A stretch of DNA of 64,000 nt from JANOXC01 sp031418215. Lineage in GTDB: Bacteria > Bacteroidota > Bacteroidia > AKYH767-A > OLB10. The position numbers and the translations under genes were made by a program. The stretch covers positions 30,629 through 94,628 of the forward strand of contig JANOXC010000118.1 of NCBI GenBank assembly GCA_031418215.1, read 5' to 3'. Shown in pieces: positions 1 to 9,191 of the stretch (position 1 is its first letter; the number at the start of each line of letters is the position of its first letter). The notes under the pieces are model-generated. The model saw only the letters and a program-made list of their open reading frames with translations, was not told where the DNA came from and did not search any database.

Positions 1-309
1 TTCCTCCATATTAATAACTGCATTGCTTGCCGGTTCATGAGAGGCTACCAGCTCATTGATTTTAATATGCAATGATGCCGAAAAGCGGTTGAATGATTTT
101 TGAATAATAAATAAACTTAAAAATGTAATTCCAAGAATCACATCCCCCAGGCTTTGATGAATATCCTGGGTATAAAACTGTTTGTTGCTTAACCAGAACA
201 AAACAGTAATCAAGGCAAGGATAAAGGTAATTGAATTCCCTAGGATGATCATGGCAACCGATGCCAGTTTTTCAAAGGTTATTTCTGTATGGCGATAAAC
301 ACTCTTCAT
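1..309 (-). CDS. Low-affinity iron permease family protein, N-terminal part
   Basis: The reading frame starts at the ATG ending at 309 and runs open for 103 codons to the window edge, so the C-terminus is missing. Two hydrophobic segments are visible (about residues 15-41 and 53-72). They are followed by QKSFNRFSASLHIKINELV, which matches the family pattern of a transmembrane segment, then a glutamine-asparagine pair region and an amphipathic LxxKLDEL-like helix. Proteins of this family are small inner-membrane proteins named after fungal Fet4, and metal transport is not proven for the bacterial ones. The call rests on pattern recognition of a partial protein. Confidence 0.6.
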   Translation of the reverse strand, partial: MKSVYRHTEITFEKLASVAMIILGNSITFILALITVLFWLSNKQFYTQDIHQSLGDVILGITFLSLFIIQKSFNRFSASLHIKINELVASHEPASNAVINMEE

Positions 310-370
310 AATATTTTGGTTGAATAAATTTTCCTGTTTCTTTAACTTTAGTATCCTGTCAATAAATCAA

Positions 371-838
371 CTATTCTGAATTCTTTTTTTTTAAGAAGTG
401 CTTCCAAGTAAATATTATAGGCAATGCCTTAACGGCAACAGAGAATGCATTGATAAAGTATATCTGTTGATATACACCAAATTGTATACACACAGCGGAA
501 TCAATGATTGCCCAGATGCTAAACGCAACTACAACAGCATTTCTTGCCCATATTTTTTTTTCTTTGAAAGGATAATATGCAATAAATGCTAATAAAGTAT
601 AGCAACAGGCAATTGTTCCCCCTAATGGCCCATAAATAAATGTACGGAATGGTATTACGTCAATTGGAAAAGCCGTTTGATCCCAGAAAACTTTTGCAAG
701 CATTTCATCATAAGGCAAGAAAAGGAAATTAACTCCTGAAAAAGCAAATATTATTCCAGCAAAGGCGAATATTAAACTTGAAATAAAAAGCCATTTTTGC
801 CAAAATAAAAAATTGTTGGGATTCATTAAGTTTAGCAT
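371..838 (-). CDS. Small multi-pass membrane protein of unknown function
   Basis: This 155-residue protein is almost entirely hydrophobic, with about four transmembrane segments (near residues 14-36, 66-88, 98-120 and 122-145) and a lysine-rich C-terminal tail (KHFLKKKNSE) that should face the cytoplasm. I do not recognise a family motif. It lies 61 bp upstream of the iron-permease-like gene on the same strand and could be co-transcribed with it. The ATG used is the first that keeps the whole first membrane segment. Confidence 0.55.
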   Translation of the reverse strand: MLNLMNPNNFLFWQKWLFISSLIFAFAGIIFAFSGVNFLFLPYDEMLAKVFWDQTAFPIDVIPFRTFIYGPLGGTIACCYTLLAFIAYYPFKEKKIWARNAVVVAFSIWAIIDSAVCIQFGVYQQIYFINAFSVAVKALPIIFTWKHFLKKKNSE

Positions 839-895
839 ATTATCACTTGATTACATATACCACTTCTGCAAATCAACAGGCTTACTAAAATAAAA

Positions 896-921
896 AAAAC
901 GGAGACGTGAGCCTCCGTTTT
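896..921 (-). terminator. Rho-independent terminator
   Basis: AAAACGGAG (896-904) pairs perfectly with CTCCGTTTT (913-921) around an 8-nt loop, with A/T tracts on both sides. It lies just downstream of the low-complexity gene at 940-1245 and could also act on the plus strand. Confidence 0.65.
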
Positions 922-939
922 AATAGATCGAAAACACAA

Positions 940-1245
940 CTACATATTTTCTTTCTTATTGTTTTGATTACTTTCTTTTTTCTCGTTCTGAATTGAATCA
1001 GAATCATTTGTTTCATCTGCTGATTCATCTCTGTCATCTTCCTTGTCCATAACATCAATATCCGTTTTTCCATGCGAAGAAGAAGTACCTTTAGATTGCT
1101 GATTATCTTGACGTGATCCTTGCTGATGATCCTTGTTTGCAACAGGGTTATTAGGGTCTGTCACTTTCCTGTTCTCCTCTTTTGTTGTTTGGTTTTCCTT
1201 GCTTCCAGATTGCTGGTTACCTTGATTATTTTGATTTTTTTCCAT
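940..1245 (-). CDS. Low-complexity hydrophilic protein rich in Asn, Gln, Lys, Glu and Asp
   Basis: The 101-residue product contains no hydrophobic segment and is made almost wholly of polar residues. The N-terminal half is N/Q/K-rich (MEKNQNNQGNQQSGSKENQ), the middle and C-terminal half is acidic (DKEDDRDESADETNDSDS), and it ends NQNNKKENM. It should be intrinsically disordered. No family is recognised. Proteins of this composition in Bacteroidota are often stress-associated, but that is only analogy. A clean terminator at 896-921 directly after the stop supports it being a real transcribed gene. Confidence 0.5.
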   Translation of the reverse strand: MEKNQNNQGNQQSGSKENQTTKEENRKVTDPNNPVANKDHQQGSRQDNQQSKGTSSSHGKTDIDVMDKEDDRDESADETNDSDSIQNEKKESNQNNKKENM

Positions 1246-1384
1246 CTTATTATAATTTAGATTGTAACTGAATTATTACGTTGCAAAAGTGGAGATACTG
1301 TAAGTGCTATCCGTTACATAAAACATAAAAAGAATTACAATATTCCCACTTATATGCACAAGTTACAAAAGGTATTGAGTTAAC

Positions 1385-3187
1385 TCACTCCTTTACAAAG
1401 CCTGTACTGTTTGTTTCATTCTCAGTGTTTAACATCAGCGTATAAATGCCTTTACTAAGGTTAATTATATTGACATTGGCAGTATTAATACCAGATACTC
1501 CTGATGTCAATTGCTTTTTCAAAACAGTTTTTCCTGAAGTGTCCGTGATTAATAAAGTTGTTTTTGCTGGTTGAGTCAGATGATACTTCACAATCAAATC
1601 ACTGCTCGTAGGGTTAGGATAAACAGCTTCAATATAAAAATGCTTTGTGGCCTTTGAGGCTTCATTGATGGTTACAGGAATCATGCACTGGCCTTCAGTG
1701 GCAACATAAAAAACATTTGCCTGGATATTGGTACATATATCCACAGTACCTGAGGGCCACTCAACCCTAATGGTGTCAATATATAAAGCAAGCGGGCCCG
1801 TGCTACCAAAACCAAAATGTGCATTCAGCATATTCATTCCATTAAAAGTGTTTTGCGAGGAGATTTCCCTCATCTGCCAAAAGCCGCGTGCTTTTACCCT
1901 AACTTTCGACCCTATACCTGATCTGTTTGAAGATGTTCCAATCAATTTAATATTAATAAAATCAGTTTGTGTTGTCATATTTTCATACAATCCCTTATCG
2001 CTTCCTGCCGAAATGAACACATCCAAATCACCATCATTGTCATAATCGCCTGATGTCGCACAAAAATGGTTGCCATTCATCAGCGCCATGGGTTCTGATA
2101 ATACTTTTGTGAATACTGTGCTTCCCTGTGCGACATTATTTTGGTAATATATATTCTTCTGGTTCGCTTCATTTGCTACAATACAATCAAGGTCTCCGTC
2201 ATTATCAAAATCCCCCCAGGAGCTGGAAAGTGAAACACCTACATCAGCCACAATATCTCCAACATCAACTGCGGTTAACTTGGTGAATATTCCAATATCG
2301 TTCCTGTACATTTCATTTACATATCCGTTAGCTCCAGTGCCGGTATAATTTGTGAGATATGCGTCCAGATCGCCGTCATTGTCAAAGTCAATCCAGTTCC
2401 AGATCTGTCCATCATGCAAATCAGTTCCAAGCGGTGATGAATTGTTCCTGGTAAATAATGTACTTCCTCCCTGCACATGATTATTGTCAAACAGATAATC
2501 GCGCGACAATGATCCATTCACTCTACCTGATCCAATGAATAAGTCCACATCTCCATCATTATCATAATCACTCCAGGAAGGAACGGTGTATGCATCCACG
2601 GTATCTGTGAGGGCTGTGGTATCAACGCGCATGAAATTTCCTCCGCCTGTATTTACTAAAAACTTACTGGCATCTGTAATGCCAACAAATCCCAATGGGG
2701 CAGCAATGAATAAATCCACAAGTCCGTCATTATTGTAATCTCCAAATGCAGAACCCCAACCCCTTAAATCTGTCGCAATTGCAAATGGGCCGGCAGTGTT
2801 TTGAGTAAAAGTACCATTACCGTTATTGAGAAATAATTTTGTCCCTCCTGAATTACCCCCCGATTCAATGCAGTCAATGTCGCCATCATTGTCAATGTCG
2901 GCCCAGGTATTTCCAATTCCAGTTGTGAGACCCAGTCCACTTATCGAAACTTTTATAAAAACGCCGGCCCCTAAATTGTGATACAATGCTGCTCGTGTTA
3001 CAAATAAATCAAGCAAGCCATCATTGTCATAATCGATCCAGCTTGCTCCGTTATAAAACGATTGCTGTGCATCAGTAACAATTGGGTTAGACGTGGCAGT
3101 ATCCCGAATAAATATTTGAGATTTGGAAATGCTGCTGTCAAGCAATAAGATCAATATGACGAATAAATATTTGAATTTGTTTTTCAT
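1385..3187 (-). CDS. Secreted FG-GAP/VCBS repeat protein with ASPIC/UnbV and T9SS sorting domain
   Basis: A 600-residue protein starting with a lysine-rich signal peptide (MKNKFKYLFVILILLLDSS). Seven copies of a D-x-D-N-D-G-D-x-D type calcium-binding loop follow (for example WADIDNDGDIDC and WSDYDNDGDVDLF), typical of FG-GAP/VCBS beta-propeller blades. Around residues 425-510 is an ASPIC/UnbV region (IRVEWPSGTVD). The last 80 residues, from VYPNPTSSDLIVKYHL, form a type A T9SS sorting domain, so the protein should cross the outer membrane and be released or surface-anchored. Ligand or partner is unknown. It seems monocistronic. Confidence 0.85.
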   Translation of the reverse strand: MKNKFKYLFVILILLLDSSISKSQIFIRDTATSNPIVTDAQQSFYNGASWIDYDNDGLLDLFVTRAALYHNLGAGVFIKVSISGLGLTTGIGNTWADIDNDGDIDCIESGGNSGGTKLFLNNGNGTFTQNTAGPFAIATDLRGWGSAFGDYNNDGLVDLFIAAPLGFVGITDASKFLVNTGGGNFMRVDTTALTDTVDAYTVPSWSDYDNDGDVDLFIGSGRVNGSLSRDYLFDNNHVQGGSTLFTRNNSSPLGTDLHDGQIWNWIDFDNDGDLDAYLTNYTGTGANGYVNEMYRNDIGIFTKLTAVDVGDIVADVGVSLSSSWGDFDNDGDLDCIVANEANQKNIYYQNNVAQGSTVFTKVLSEPMALMNGNHFCATSGDYDNDGDLDVFISAGSDKGLYENMTTQTDFINIKLIGTSSNRSGIGSKVRVKARGFWQMREISSQNTFNGMNMLNAHFGFGSTGPLALYIDTIRVEWPSGTVDICTNIQANVFYVATEGQCMIPVTINEASKATKHFYIEAVYPNPTSSDLIVKYHLTQPAKTTLLITDTSGKTVLKKQLTSGVSGINTANVNIINLSKGIYTLMLNTENETNSTGFVKE

Positions 3188-3228
3188 TGTGTTTTTTTTA
3201 CAAAAAAAATCAACATGAAATAAAAAAC

Positions 3229-3252
3229 AGTCCTGCCCGATAAGGTAGGACT
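3229..3252 (-). terminator. Terminator of the AraC-family gene
   Basis: Read on the minus strand, AGTCCTACC pairs with GGCAGGACT (3229-3237 with 3244-3252, one internal mismatch) and is followed by a run of six T. The stem begins within the stop codon of the AraC gene, a compact arrangement. Confidence 0.65.
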
Positions 3253-4501
3253 AATTTAACCTGGTTTTATTTTGATTACGAAAGGCTGTTGGTGTAATGC
3301 CTGTAATTCTACGAAAAGCAGCGTTGAAAGTGTTTTTGGTATTGAATCCGACTTCATAGGCCACTTCAATGATGTTCATAGACTGATTTGCAGGATTTAT
3401 TAGAATTTGCTGCGCCTCTTTGATACGCAGGTGATTAATATATTCAAAAAAGTTAATCCCATAATGCTGGTTGATGACTTGCGAAACATAATGTCGTGCC
3501 ACTCCTAACTTTTGGGCTAGTGTTTCCAGTTTTAATTCACTTTCGCGGTAAAGCATCTCCTGCTGCATCAATTGATCCATTGCTTTGGCAAGTTCTTCAA
3601 TCACATCGCCGGAGAGGCCTGAATTTTTATATTTCTGCTGATACTCTTTATCGGGTTCTGCTTGTGTTAAAATATTTATTTGTCGTTCGGTTACCGATTC
3701 TTCCGGGTATTTATATTGATGGATAGATTCTTTTTTTTTACTCAATGTGTCGGAAGGATTTTCTTTATAGGTAAGATAAAAATTCTCCAGCTTAACCGAA
3801 TCTTTAACAGGATATCCTTCCAGTATTTTACTCTTGCCATAAGCCAAATAAATAATGGAAATGATACTGGCACACATTCCAATAGAAACAAAATAATCAG
3901 TCGACAAAGTAAACCACGGTTGTCTTACCATAATAAAATAGGAGATGTAACAAGCAATGTAAAAACCAAATATCCCGGTAATCAACAGCAGCCAGTTTTT
4001 TATATGGCCGATCCTTTTTTCCTTTATGATTTTCACGATGAGAAAAATGCAATACGCTGACATATGAACCATGATAAGGTATACAACATATCGCAAATCC
4101 AGTACAAAATATTTAATCATTTTGGAATGATGTGTTTTTAAATCTGTAGTACTTAAATAATAAGGCAGCATAAACACCAGAATAATTATAGCAGGTAAAA
4201 AATGGATCGCATAATTAATTAGTTTCTTCTTTTCAGAAAAAACCAGGTCTACATAAATTAAAAGCAATGGGCCGAATAATAGTTGAAGAGTAAGGCTGAT
4301 ATTGCATAAATAATGATAGGGATTCTCCAGTCCTGTCCAGTAAAAGACATATTCTAAAATAATGAGTGATTGAACAAAAAGAAACAAAGTGATGATAAGA
4401 TCAGCTGTACGTCTGTTTTTTAAAGCTAAATATGAAAAGATGACGGTATGCACCAGTCCAAGAAAGGAAAAGCCATAAAATAGTACTATGGGCCAAGACA
4501 T
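3251..4501 (-). CDS. Membrane-anchored AraC-family transcriptional regulator
   Basis: The first 230 or so residues of this 416-residue protein contain about seven transmembrane segments, starting with MSWPIVLFYGFSFLGLVHTV. A charged linker follows. The last 100 residues are an AraC-type double helix-turn-helix: LETLAQKLGVARHYVSQVIN is the first helix pair, and IIEVAYEVGFNTKNTFNAAF with the signature F-R-x-x-T-G-I-T-P is the second. This 7TM-plus-HTH layout is common in Bacteroidota and suggests a one-component sensor that binds DNA from the membrane. The ligand and targets cannot be inferred. It has its own terminator. Confidence 0.85.
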   Translation of the reverse strand: MSWPIVLFYGFSFLGLVHTVIFSYLALKNRRTADLIITLFLFVQSLIILEYVFYWTGLENPYHYLCNISLTLQLLFGPLLLIYVDLVFSEKKKLINYAIHFLPAIIILVFMLPYYLSTTDLKTHHSKMIKYFVLDLRYVVYLIMVHMSAYCIFLIVKIIKEKRIGHIKNWLLLITGIFGFYIACYISYFIMVRQPWFTLSTDYFVSIGMCASIISIIYLAYGKSKILEGYPVKDSVKLENFYLTYKENPSDTLSKKKESIHQYKYPEESVTERQINILTQAEPDKEYQQKYKNSGLSGDVIEELAKAMDQLMQQEMLYRESELKLETLAQKLGVARHYVSQVINQHYGINFFEYINHLRIKEAQQILINPANQSMNIIEVAYEVGFNTKNTFNAAFRRITGITPTAFRNQNKTRLN

Positions 4502-4647
4502 CTGTCTTCTATTTAAGTTGCAAACTAATCAAATTAAGAAAGATTAAGGGTAATTTCCGATAAAGTATTACTTTGAAGCTGGTGATTTTCCGTTTTACAG
4601 GAAAAGTAATTCATTCTATCGCTCCTGATGTTGCTCAAATTTTAAAA

Positions 4648-4674
4648 GCCGCCCTGTTTTTTTTGCAGGGCGGC
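4648..4674 (-). terminator. Rho-independent terminator after the DUF4139 gene
   Basis: GCCGCCCTG (4648-4656) pairs with CAGGGCGGC (4666-4674) around a T8G loop. On the minus strand the stem is followed by TTTTAAAATT. It lies 20 bp past the stop of the gene at 4694. Confidence 0.75.
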
Positions 4675-4693
4675 CTTCCGGTACATTCAATTC

Positions 4694-6364
4694 TCAATAC
4701 ATGCTTAATGGCATATCCCTATTACTGGTAACCGAATAAGAGAATTTAAACGTTTTATATTCCTTACTGTTAATGATGGTATTCCAGGAAAGCAACCCTG
4801 ACTTATCATTATAGGTTGCATTACTGTTTTCCTTCATCTCAATTTTAATATCTTTATTTTGAGTTAACGGTATCTGGTCTTCAATGATGAGATTAAGCGC
4901 TTTTACTTTATTGTTTTTCATTCGCAGTTCATAGGTTATTGTTTTAGTGACTTCATTGCCAAGCAATTTATTATTTTCCTTTACGGGAAGTTTGGTGCGT
5001 GTAACAGTAATGCCATTATCCCTGCCTAATGCAAGTTCAAGTGTATCATTGATAATGGATGGGTTTAATACGGTTTCGCCAACATAGGTTCCTTCATAAA
5101 AAACATTGGCTTGCCCCGGTAATAAATTCAGGTCTTCCCAGCCTGTAACTTTTGCAACAAGGAATGCTTCGCTCTCCACTTTAGGAACGAGAAAATGATA
5201 ATAGGAAGCTGGAAGTTCACTTGTTTTTATTGACACCATGTGACTGATGCCGTCAGAAGGAATGGTATATGCCAGTTTAATATCGAACTCCACATTGGTC
5301 ATCGTTTCAATCATTTGTGAATAGTTGGCTGCTGATTCCGCAGCCGATAATTGATCCATGTCTTTTTTCAATGCATAGAGCTCTTCATTTGCAGCATCGA
5401 GATTTGCTCCAGACTTTGACCTTGCTGCCTGTGGAAATTTAACTTCCCTGTTGGCTGTGAAATAATTAATATACCAGGGTGGGAGAGCGGGTTTATTATT
5501 ACTGCGGTTAGGATTACTTGTACTTAATTTTAATTGAACATCTTTCCAGTCTTCACCACATTGCTGATATACATTTGCTTTATAAGTTAACTGCACCGGT
5601 GCGGCGGCCGTGCTCGAACGTAAATCATATGAAGGCGTCCAGCCTGCCTGTGAAACCATGTAACTTACATCAACAGCGGCTGTCGTTGCTTCATCGGCAC
5701 TTACTGACACAATCACTTCATGAACAGGTTCATAGTTTTTCTTTGGATCTTCGCTGTTTTTGTAAGTCTTCAAATCATTGAGCCTTGCTGTTAATCTTGT
5801 ATTGTCGGCAAGGTTCCTTTTAACTGTCCGGTTTATTTTACCAAGTTGTGCATTAATGTCATTCAATTTTAATCTGAAGAAATCCATGGCTTGTTTTAAA
5901 ACAGGAAGAGAATCACTTTTGCCTTCGCCTTGTGTTAGTTTATTTTTTGTGATCATGTCCTTTTCCAGCTGCAGCGCATTTTTCTTGTCATTCAATTCTT
6001 CGCGGATAAAACCAAGCTCCGAAATAGAGTCTTCTGTTAATTGAATTTCTTTTTGAATTTCCTTTGGCAAAGCACCATCAGATGGTTTCGGTGGCTCAGG
6101 ATATTTAATATGATGCTTTACATCGAGCACCACAAAACTGCCCCGACCCCCGGCCTGCACACTTGCAGGATTGATAAAAGGAGAAATCCCGGTGAACACT
6201 AATTCTGTTACGCCGGGATTGAGATTTACGGTTGCATTTCTGAAGACTTGAGCCGCCTGAGTGAACACGGTCACTTTTCTGATGGAAGACTTTACTGATT
6301 TTTCATTTGAGGCCTGTGCATTAATGGCGATAAATAATATCGCGACGAGCATTGATTTTTTCAT
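4694..6364 (-). CDS. DUF4139 domain-containing protein (MuiA-like family)
   Basis: A 556-residue exported protein with a signal peptide (MKKSMLVAILFIAINAQA). The N-terminal part (about residues 28-130) fits DUF4140, including SVQAGGRGSFVVLDVKH. A charged, probably coiled-coil segment covers about 100-210. The C-terminal DUF4139 beta-rich domain (about 220-556) contains the typical VSYMVSQAGWTPSYDLR. Members are annotated as mucoidy inhibitor MuiA, but the molecular role is unknown. The coiled coil suggests oligomerisation in the periplasm or at the surface. It is followed by a strong terminator and no partner gene is obvious. Confidence 0.85.
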   Translation of the reverse strand: MKKSMLVAILFIAINAQASNEKSVKSSIRKVTVFTQAAQVFRNATVNLNPGVTELVFTGISPFINPASVQAGGRGSFVVLDVKHHIKYPEPPKPSDGALPKEIQKEIQLTEDSISELGFIREELNDKKNALQLEKDMITKNKLTQGEGKSDSLPVLKQAMDFFRLKLNDINAQLGKINRTVKRNLADNTRLTARLNDLKTYKNSEDPKKNYEPVHEVIVSVSADEATTAAVDVSYMVSQAGWTPSYDLRSSTAAAPVQLTYKANVYQQCGEDWKDVQLKLSTSNPNRSNNKPALPPWYINYFTANREVKFPQAARSKSGANLDAANEELYALKKDMDQLSAAESAANYSQMIETMTNVEFDIKLAYTIPSDGISHMVSIKTSELPASYYHFLVPKVESEAFLVAKVTGWEDLNLLPGQANVFYEGTYVGETVLNPSIINDTLELALGRDNGITVTRTKLPVKENNKLLGNEVTKTITYELRMKNNKVKALNLIIEDQIPLTQNKDIKIEMKENSNATYNDKSGLLSWNTIINSKEYKTFKFSYSVTSNRDMPLSMY

Positions 6365-6612
6365 ATTTATAAAGGATTAAGGATTTATATGTTCGCTGAG
6401 ATATCAAACAAATCCCTATTCCATAAATAATTAAAGAAAATAATTTATTATCAAATAATAATATTCGAAACCAAATGTCGTTGACGCACCTCCTCAACCT
6501 TGATATATAAATGAAGGGGGTTCTATAAATTCGTAAAAACGGAGGTCATGAGTGGGCTGATAATGTAAGCATATATATTGCCCATGATTTATTTTTCTGC
6601 TTCTTTTCCAGC

Positions 6613-7084
6613 TTATATATGTTTTCGATAGGTCGGCTCTTGATGTATGGTGAATCCGTTTTTCTTATATACAAATTCGCCTGCTGCTGTTGCATGTAGT
6701 TCAAAAGCAGTAATGCCTATTTTCTTGCCCTCCTTAACCAATTCATTTAATATCCCGGCACAAATTCCTCTTCTGCGAAATTGCGGTAATGTATACATGT
6801 TCATTACATGTCCCCATTTTCCACTAGGGTTTTTAAAATTCCCGGGCTGCTCTCTTAATTGAACAGAGCCGATGCCGGCTATGTCATTGTCACAATTAGC
6901 AATATAAGAAATGCATTTATTTTTCGTGATAGAGATTTTTGAAAAAGGCTGTTAATTGCTCCCTTAATGACTTTACAGTTGTTTCATCCTGATCGCCTGC
7001 TAATTCTATTACAAATAATAGCCTGTTTTCAACAAGTGTTGGAATATCTTTTTGTGTTGCCTTATAATAAGTAATGTTATTCAT
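6613..7084 (-). pseudogene. GNAT N-acetyltransferase, frameshifted
   Basis: Two reading frames together make one protein of about 157 residues. The first starts at the ATG ending at 7084 (MNNITYYKATQKDIPTLVE) and stops after LTAFFKNLYHEK. The second continues as NKCISYIANCDNDIAGIGS through the acetyl-CoA loop LPQFRRRGICAGIL (Q/R-x-x-G-x-G/A type) to the C-terminus YKKNGFTIHQEPTYRKH. The junction is the T5 run at 6920-6924. One extra A on the coding strand would join the frames exactly. So this is either a recent one-base deletion or a homopolymer sequencing error. The substrate is unknown. Confidence 0.75.
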
Positions 7085-7097
7085 TATTTATTTCCTG

Positions 7098-7705
7098 TTA
7101 AATTGAATCCATCAACTTTCGTTGTAACAATCCCTGCAAATTTATTTTAGCACGCTCCCATTCATTATCAAGTAAACTGAAATATACGGAATTTCTGCTT
7201 GTACCATTATCTCGTAAAATATCCTTTCGCAGTATCCCTTCATACTGTCCACCAATTTTAGCAATTGCCTTTCTGGATCTGATATTATTTTCATCCGTTT
7301 TTAACTGAACGCGCAATGCCTTTAGTTCTTCAAAAGAAAAAGAAAGCAACAGAAATTTACACTCTAAGTTAACAGCAGTTGCCCAATAGTCCGGGTGCAG
7401 CCACGTCCAGCCAATTTCCAGCTTTCGATGCAGGAAATGTATGTCCATTAAACGGGTACTGCCAATGATTTTTTTTTCTTTTTGATGAAATACTACGAAT
7501 GGGAATTGGTTTCCTTTATCACGTTCTTCCAAAGCTCTTGCAAAAGCAATCAATCTCTTATCGTCAGTACTCATATCAACCGGATGAAACTCCCATATCC
7601 ATATTTCCTTTGCAACTTCATTTAATTCTTGAAAATGCTTTTTTCCAAGGGCAAAAGAAGCACGACTTCTCCTGTTAACGTGGTTCCATTTTTAATCCAA
7701 TTCAT
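7098..7705 (-). pseudogene. GNAT N-acetyltransferase of RimJ/RimL type, frameshifted
   Basis: The start at 7705 gives MNWIKNGTTLTGEVVLLLPL, the usual N-terminus of this family, and then leaves frame in the A6 run (T6 at 7639-7644). With one more A it continues as KKHFQELNEVAKEIW into the 158-residue open frame that begins at 7574. That frame carries VVFHQKEKKIIGSTRLMDI, the aromatic IGWTWLHPDYW strand and the NIRSRKAIAKIGG acetyl-CoA/dimer segment. The rejoined length of about 202 residues fits the family. Its neighbour at 6613-7084 is broken in the same manner, 13 bp away. Confidence 0.75.
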
Positions 7706-8024
7706 CCTTTACTATTGATTACGTTTTGTTTTCTTTTATAATTGCCTCTCCCTTGCTAGTTTTACAATACAATAACACATCACTATTCTACTATCAACAA
7801 AAGGGGGGAATTAATCTGTATGTATTGAATTCAAGTCTATCAACATCCAGAAATAATACCTTTCAAATTAAAATTTCTGCTAGCATAAAAAGTGTTTTAT
7901 ATTTTTTTAGCATTACTAAAGACGAGTAGGTGTTAAATAAAAATATTTTTTTTGTAATCAATTGTTCCCCTTTTTGACATGCTGAACCAGCCTATAGTCG
8001 ATAGGTTAATAGTATATGACTTCA
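7706..8024. other. Gene-free gap of 319 bp
   Basis: The stretch is AT-rich. A short plus-strand frame (7726-7929) has no recognisable features and no promoter context. I see no repeat or hairpin that I would name. Confidence 0.4.
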
Positions 8025-9092
8025 TTACTCAACAATCATCAATTTGTTTGTTTTTGTGTATTTGCCATTTGAAATTACAATTACATAATTACCCGCGGTA
8101 AATTCTGAAAAGTCCGTTGTTATTGAGTGAACTCCTTTCCGCTGTTGCTCTGTTAAAATTGTTTTAACCATTTCACCTTTCGTATCAAATAGTGAAATTG
8201 TTACTTTTCCCTGCTCTTGCAATTCATAACTTAACTCGCAGAAATTAATAATAGGATTGGGGTGAATGTTCAATTTAAAAAGATTGTTGTTTTCATTAAT
8301 TGACGTTACGCCGAAATAATGGTAAGTTGTGTTATTGCCCGACCCTGAATTAGGTACACCAAGGGTATCAGAAAGTACATTATAAAAAATATCAGCCGGA
8401 CTTGATAATCCTGTTACAACTGTTGTTGGCCCTCCTGTAAAAGTGTTGTTAAACATGCTGATGCCATTTAACGTCCAGGAAGAAACATAATAGTTGCCTG
8501 CGCCGTCTTTTGCAATGCCGTCGCAATTACCCAGCGTAGTAGTTGTTACCGTTGAAACAGTTGCTGTAGTAACATCAAATGCCATGATGGGTGCTGAAGC
8601 TCCCCAATTTACAAAAACACATCTGTTGTTGGGGGCATCATAAATAATACCATTGGGGCTTTTCGCAAGGCCTGTTACAAAAACACTAAAAGCACGAGTG
8701 GCCATATCAAAGCGGAATATCTTCTTTGCTGAAAAATCTGTTATATATAAATAGTTTGCATCATGCGTAATACCATTCAAAAAAGTAGCGCTTAAATTAA
8801 TGCTGAATATTTGCGCCGCAGTATTAATGTTATATGCTTTCAATGTTGTGCCGGAGCATACATATAAAGTGTCATTAACAACTTCAATTCCGTGAGGGCC
8901 TGTTACGCTTGGAACAAAAATGCTTAATGTGCCGGCACTATTGCGAGCCAAAATATTGTTTCCGTTGTTATTAGCAATAAGCCAACGGTTATTGGCATAG
9001 TCAAATTCGATGCTTTCAGGACTGTTATAGGTTTGTGCGAAGCTGGTAATTGTTGCAAGTAATAATAATGTTGTAATGATAGGTTTTCTCAT
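8025..9092 (-). CDS. Secreted SMP-30/NHL-like beta-propeller protein with T9SS sorting domain
   Basis: The product is 355 residues with a signal peptide (MRKPIITTLLLLATITSFAQ). About five repeats of roughly 45 residues follow, each with the pattern hydrophobic strand, Y/L-Y-I/V, D/N, and G-I or NGI (GPHGIEVVNDTLYVCSG, NGITHDANYLYITDFSA, SPNGIIYDAPNNRCVFV, CDGIAKDGAGNYYVSSW). This is typical of an NHL or SMP-30/gluconolaconase-like propeller. The last 80 residues, from NIHPNPIINFCELSYEL, are a T9SS type A sorting domain. Enzyme activity is not supported by any catalytic motif I can see. Binding of an extracellular ligand is an inference. Confidence 0.8.
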   Translation of the reverse strand: MRKPIITTLLLLATITSFAQTYNSPESIEFDYANNRWLIANNNGNNILARNSAGTLSIFVPSVTGPHGIEVVNDTLYVCSGTTLKAYNINTAAQIFSINLSATFLNGITHDANYLYITDFSAKKIFRFDMATRAFSVFVTGLAKSPNGIIYDAPNNRCVFVNWGASAPIMAFDVTTATVSTVTTTTLGNCDGIAKDGAGNYYVSSWTLNGISMFNNTFTGGPTTVVTGLSSPADIFYNVLSDTLGVPNSGSGNNTTYHYFGVTSINENNNLFKLNIHPNPIINFCELSYELQEQGKVTISLFDTKGEMVKTILTEQQRKGVHSITTDFSEFTAGNYVIVISNGKYTKTNKLMIVE

Positions 9093-9191
9093 ATCCCAGG
9101 GAAGCTGATTCTTTATTTAAAAGTGAAGATACTGAAGAATTGACAAACCCAGATTTTCAACATTAATAAAAGAGGTTTAATCAAAAGAATT

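Noticed and set aside
885..1142. 85-codon minus-strand frame
   Set aside because: It overlaps the low-complexity gene at 940-1245 in another frame and runs through its terminator.
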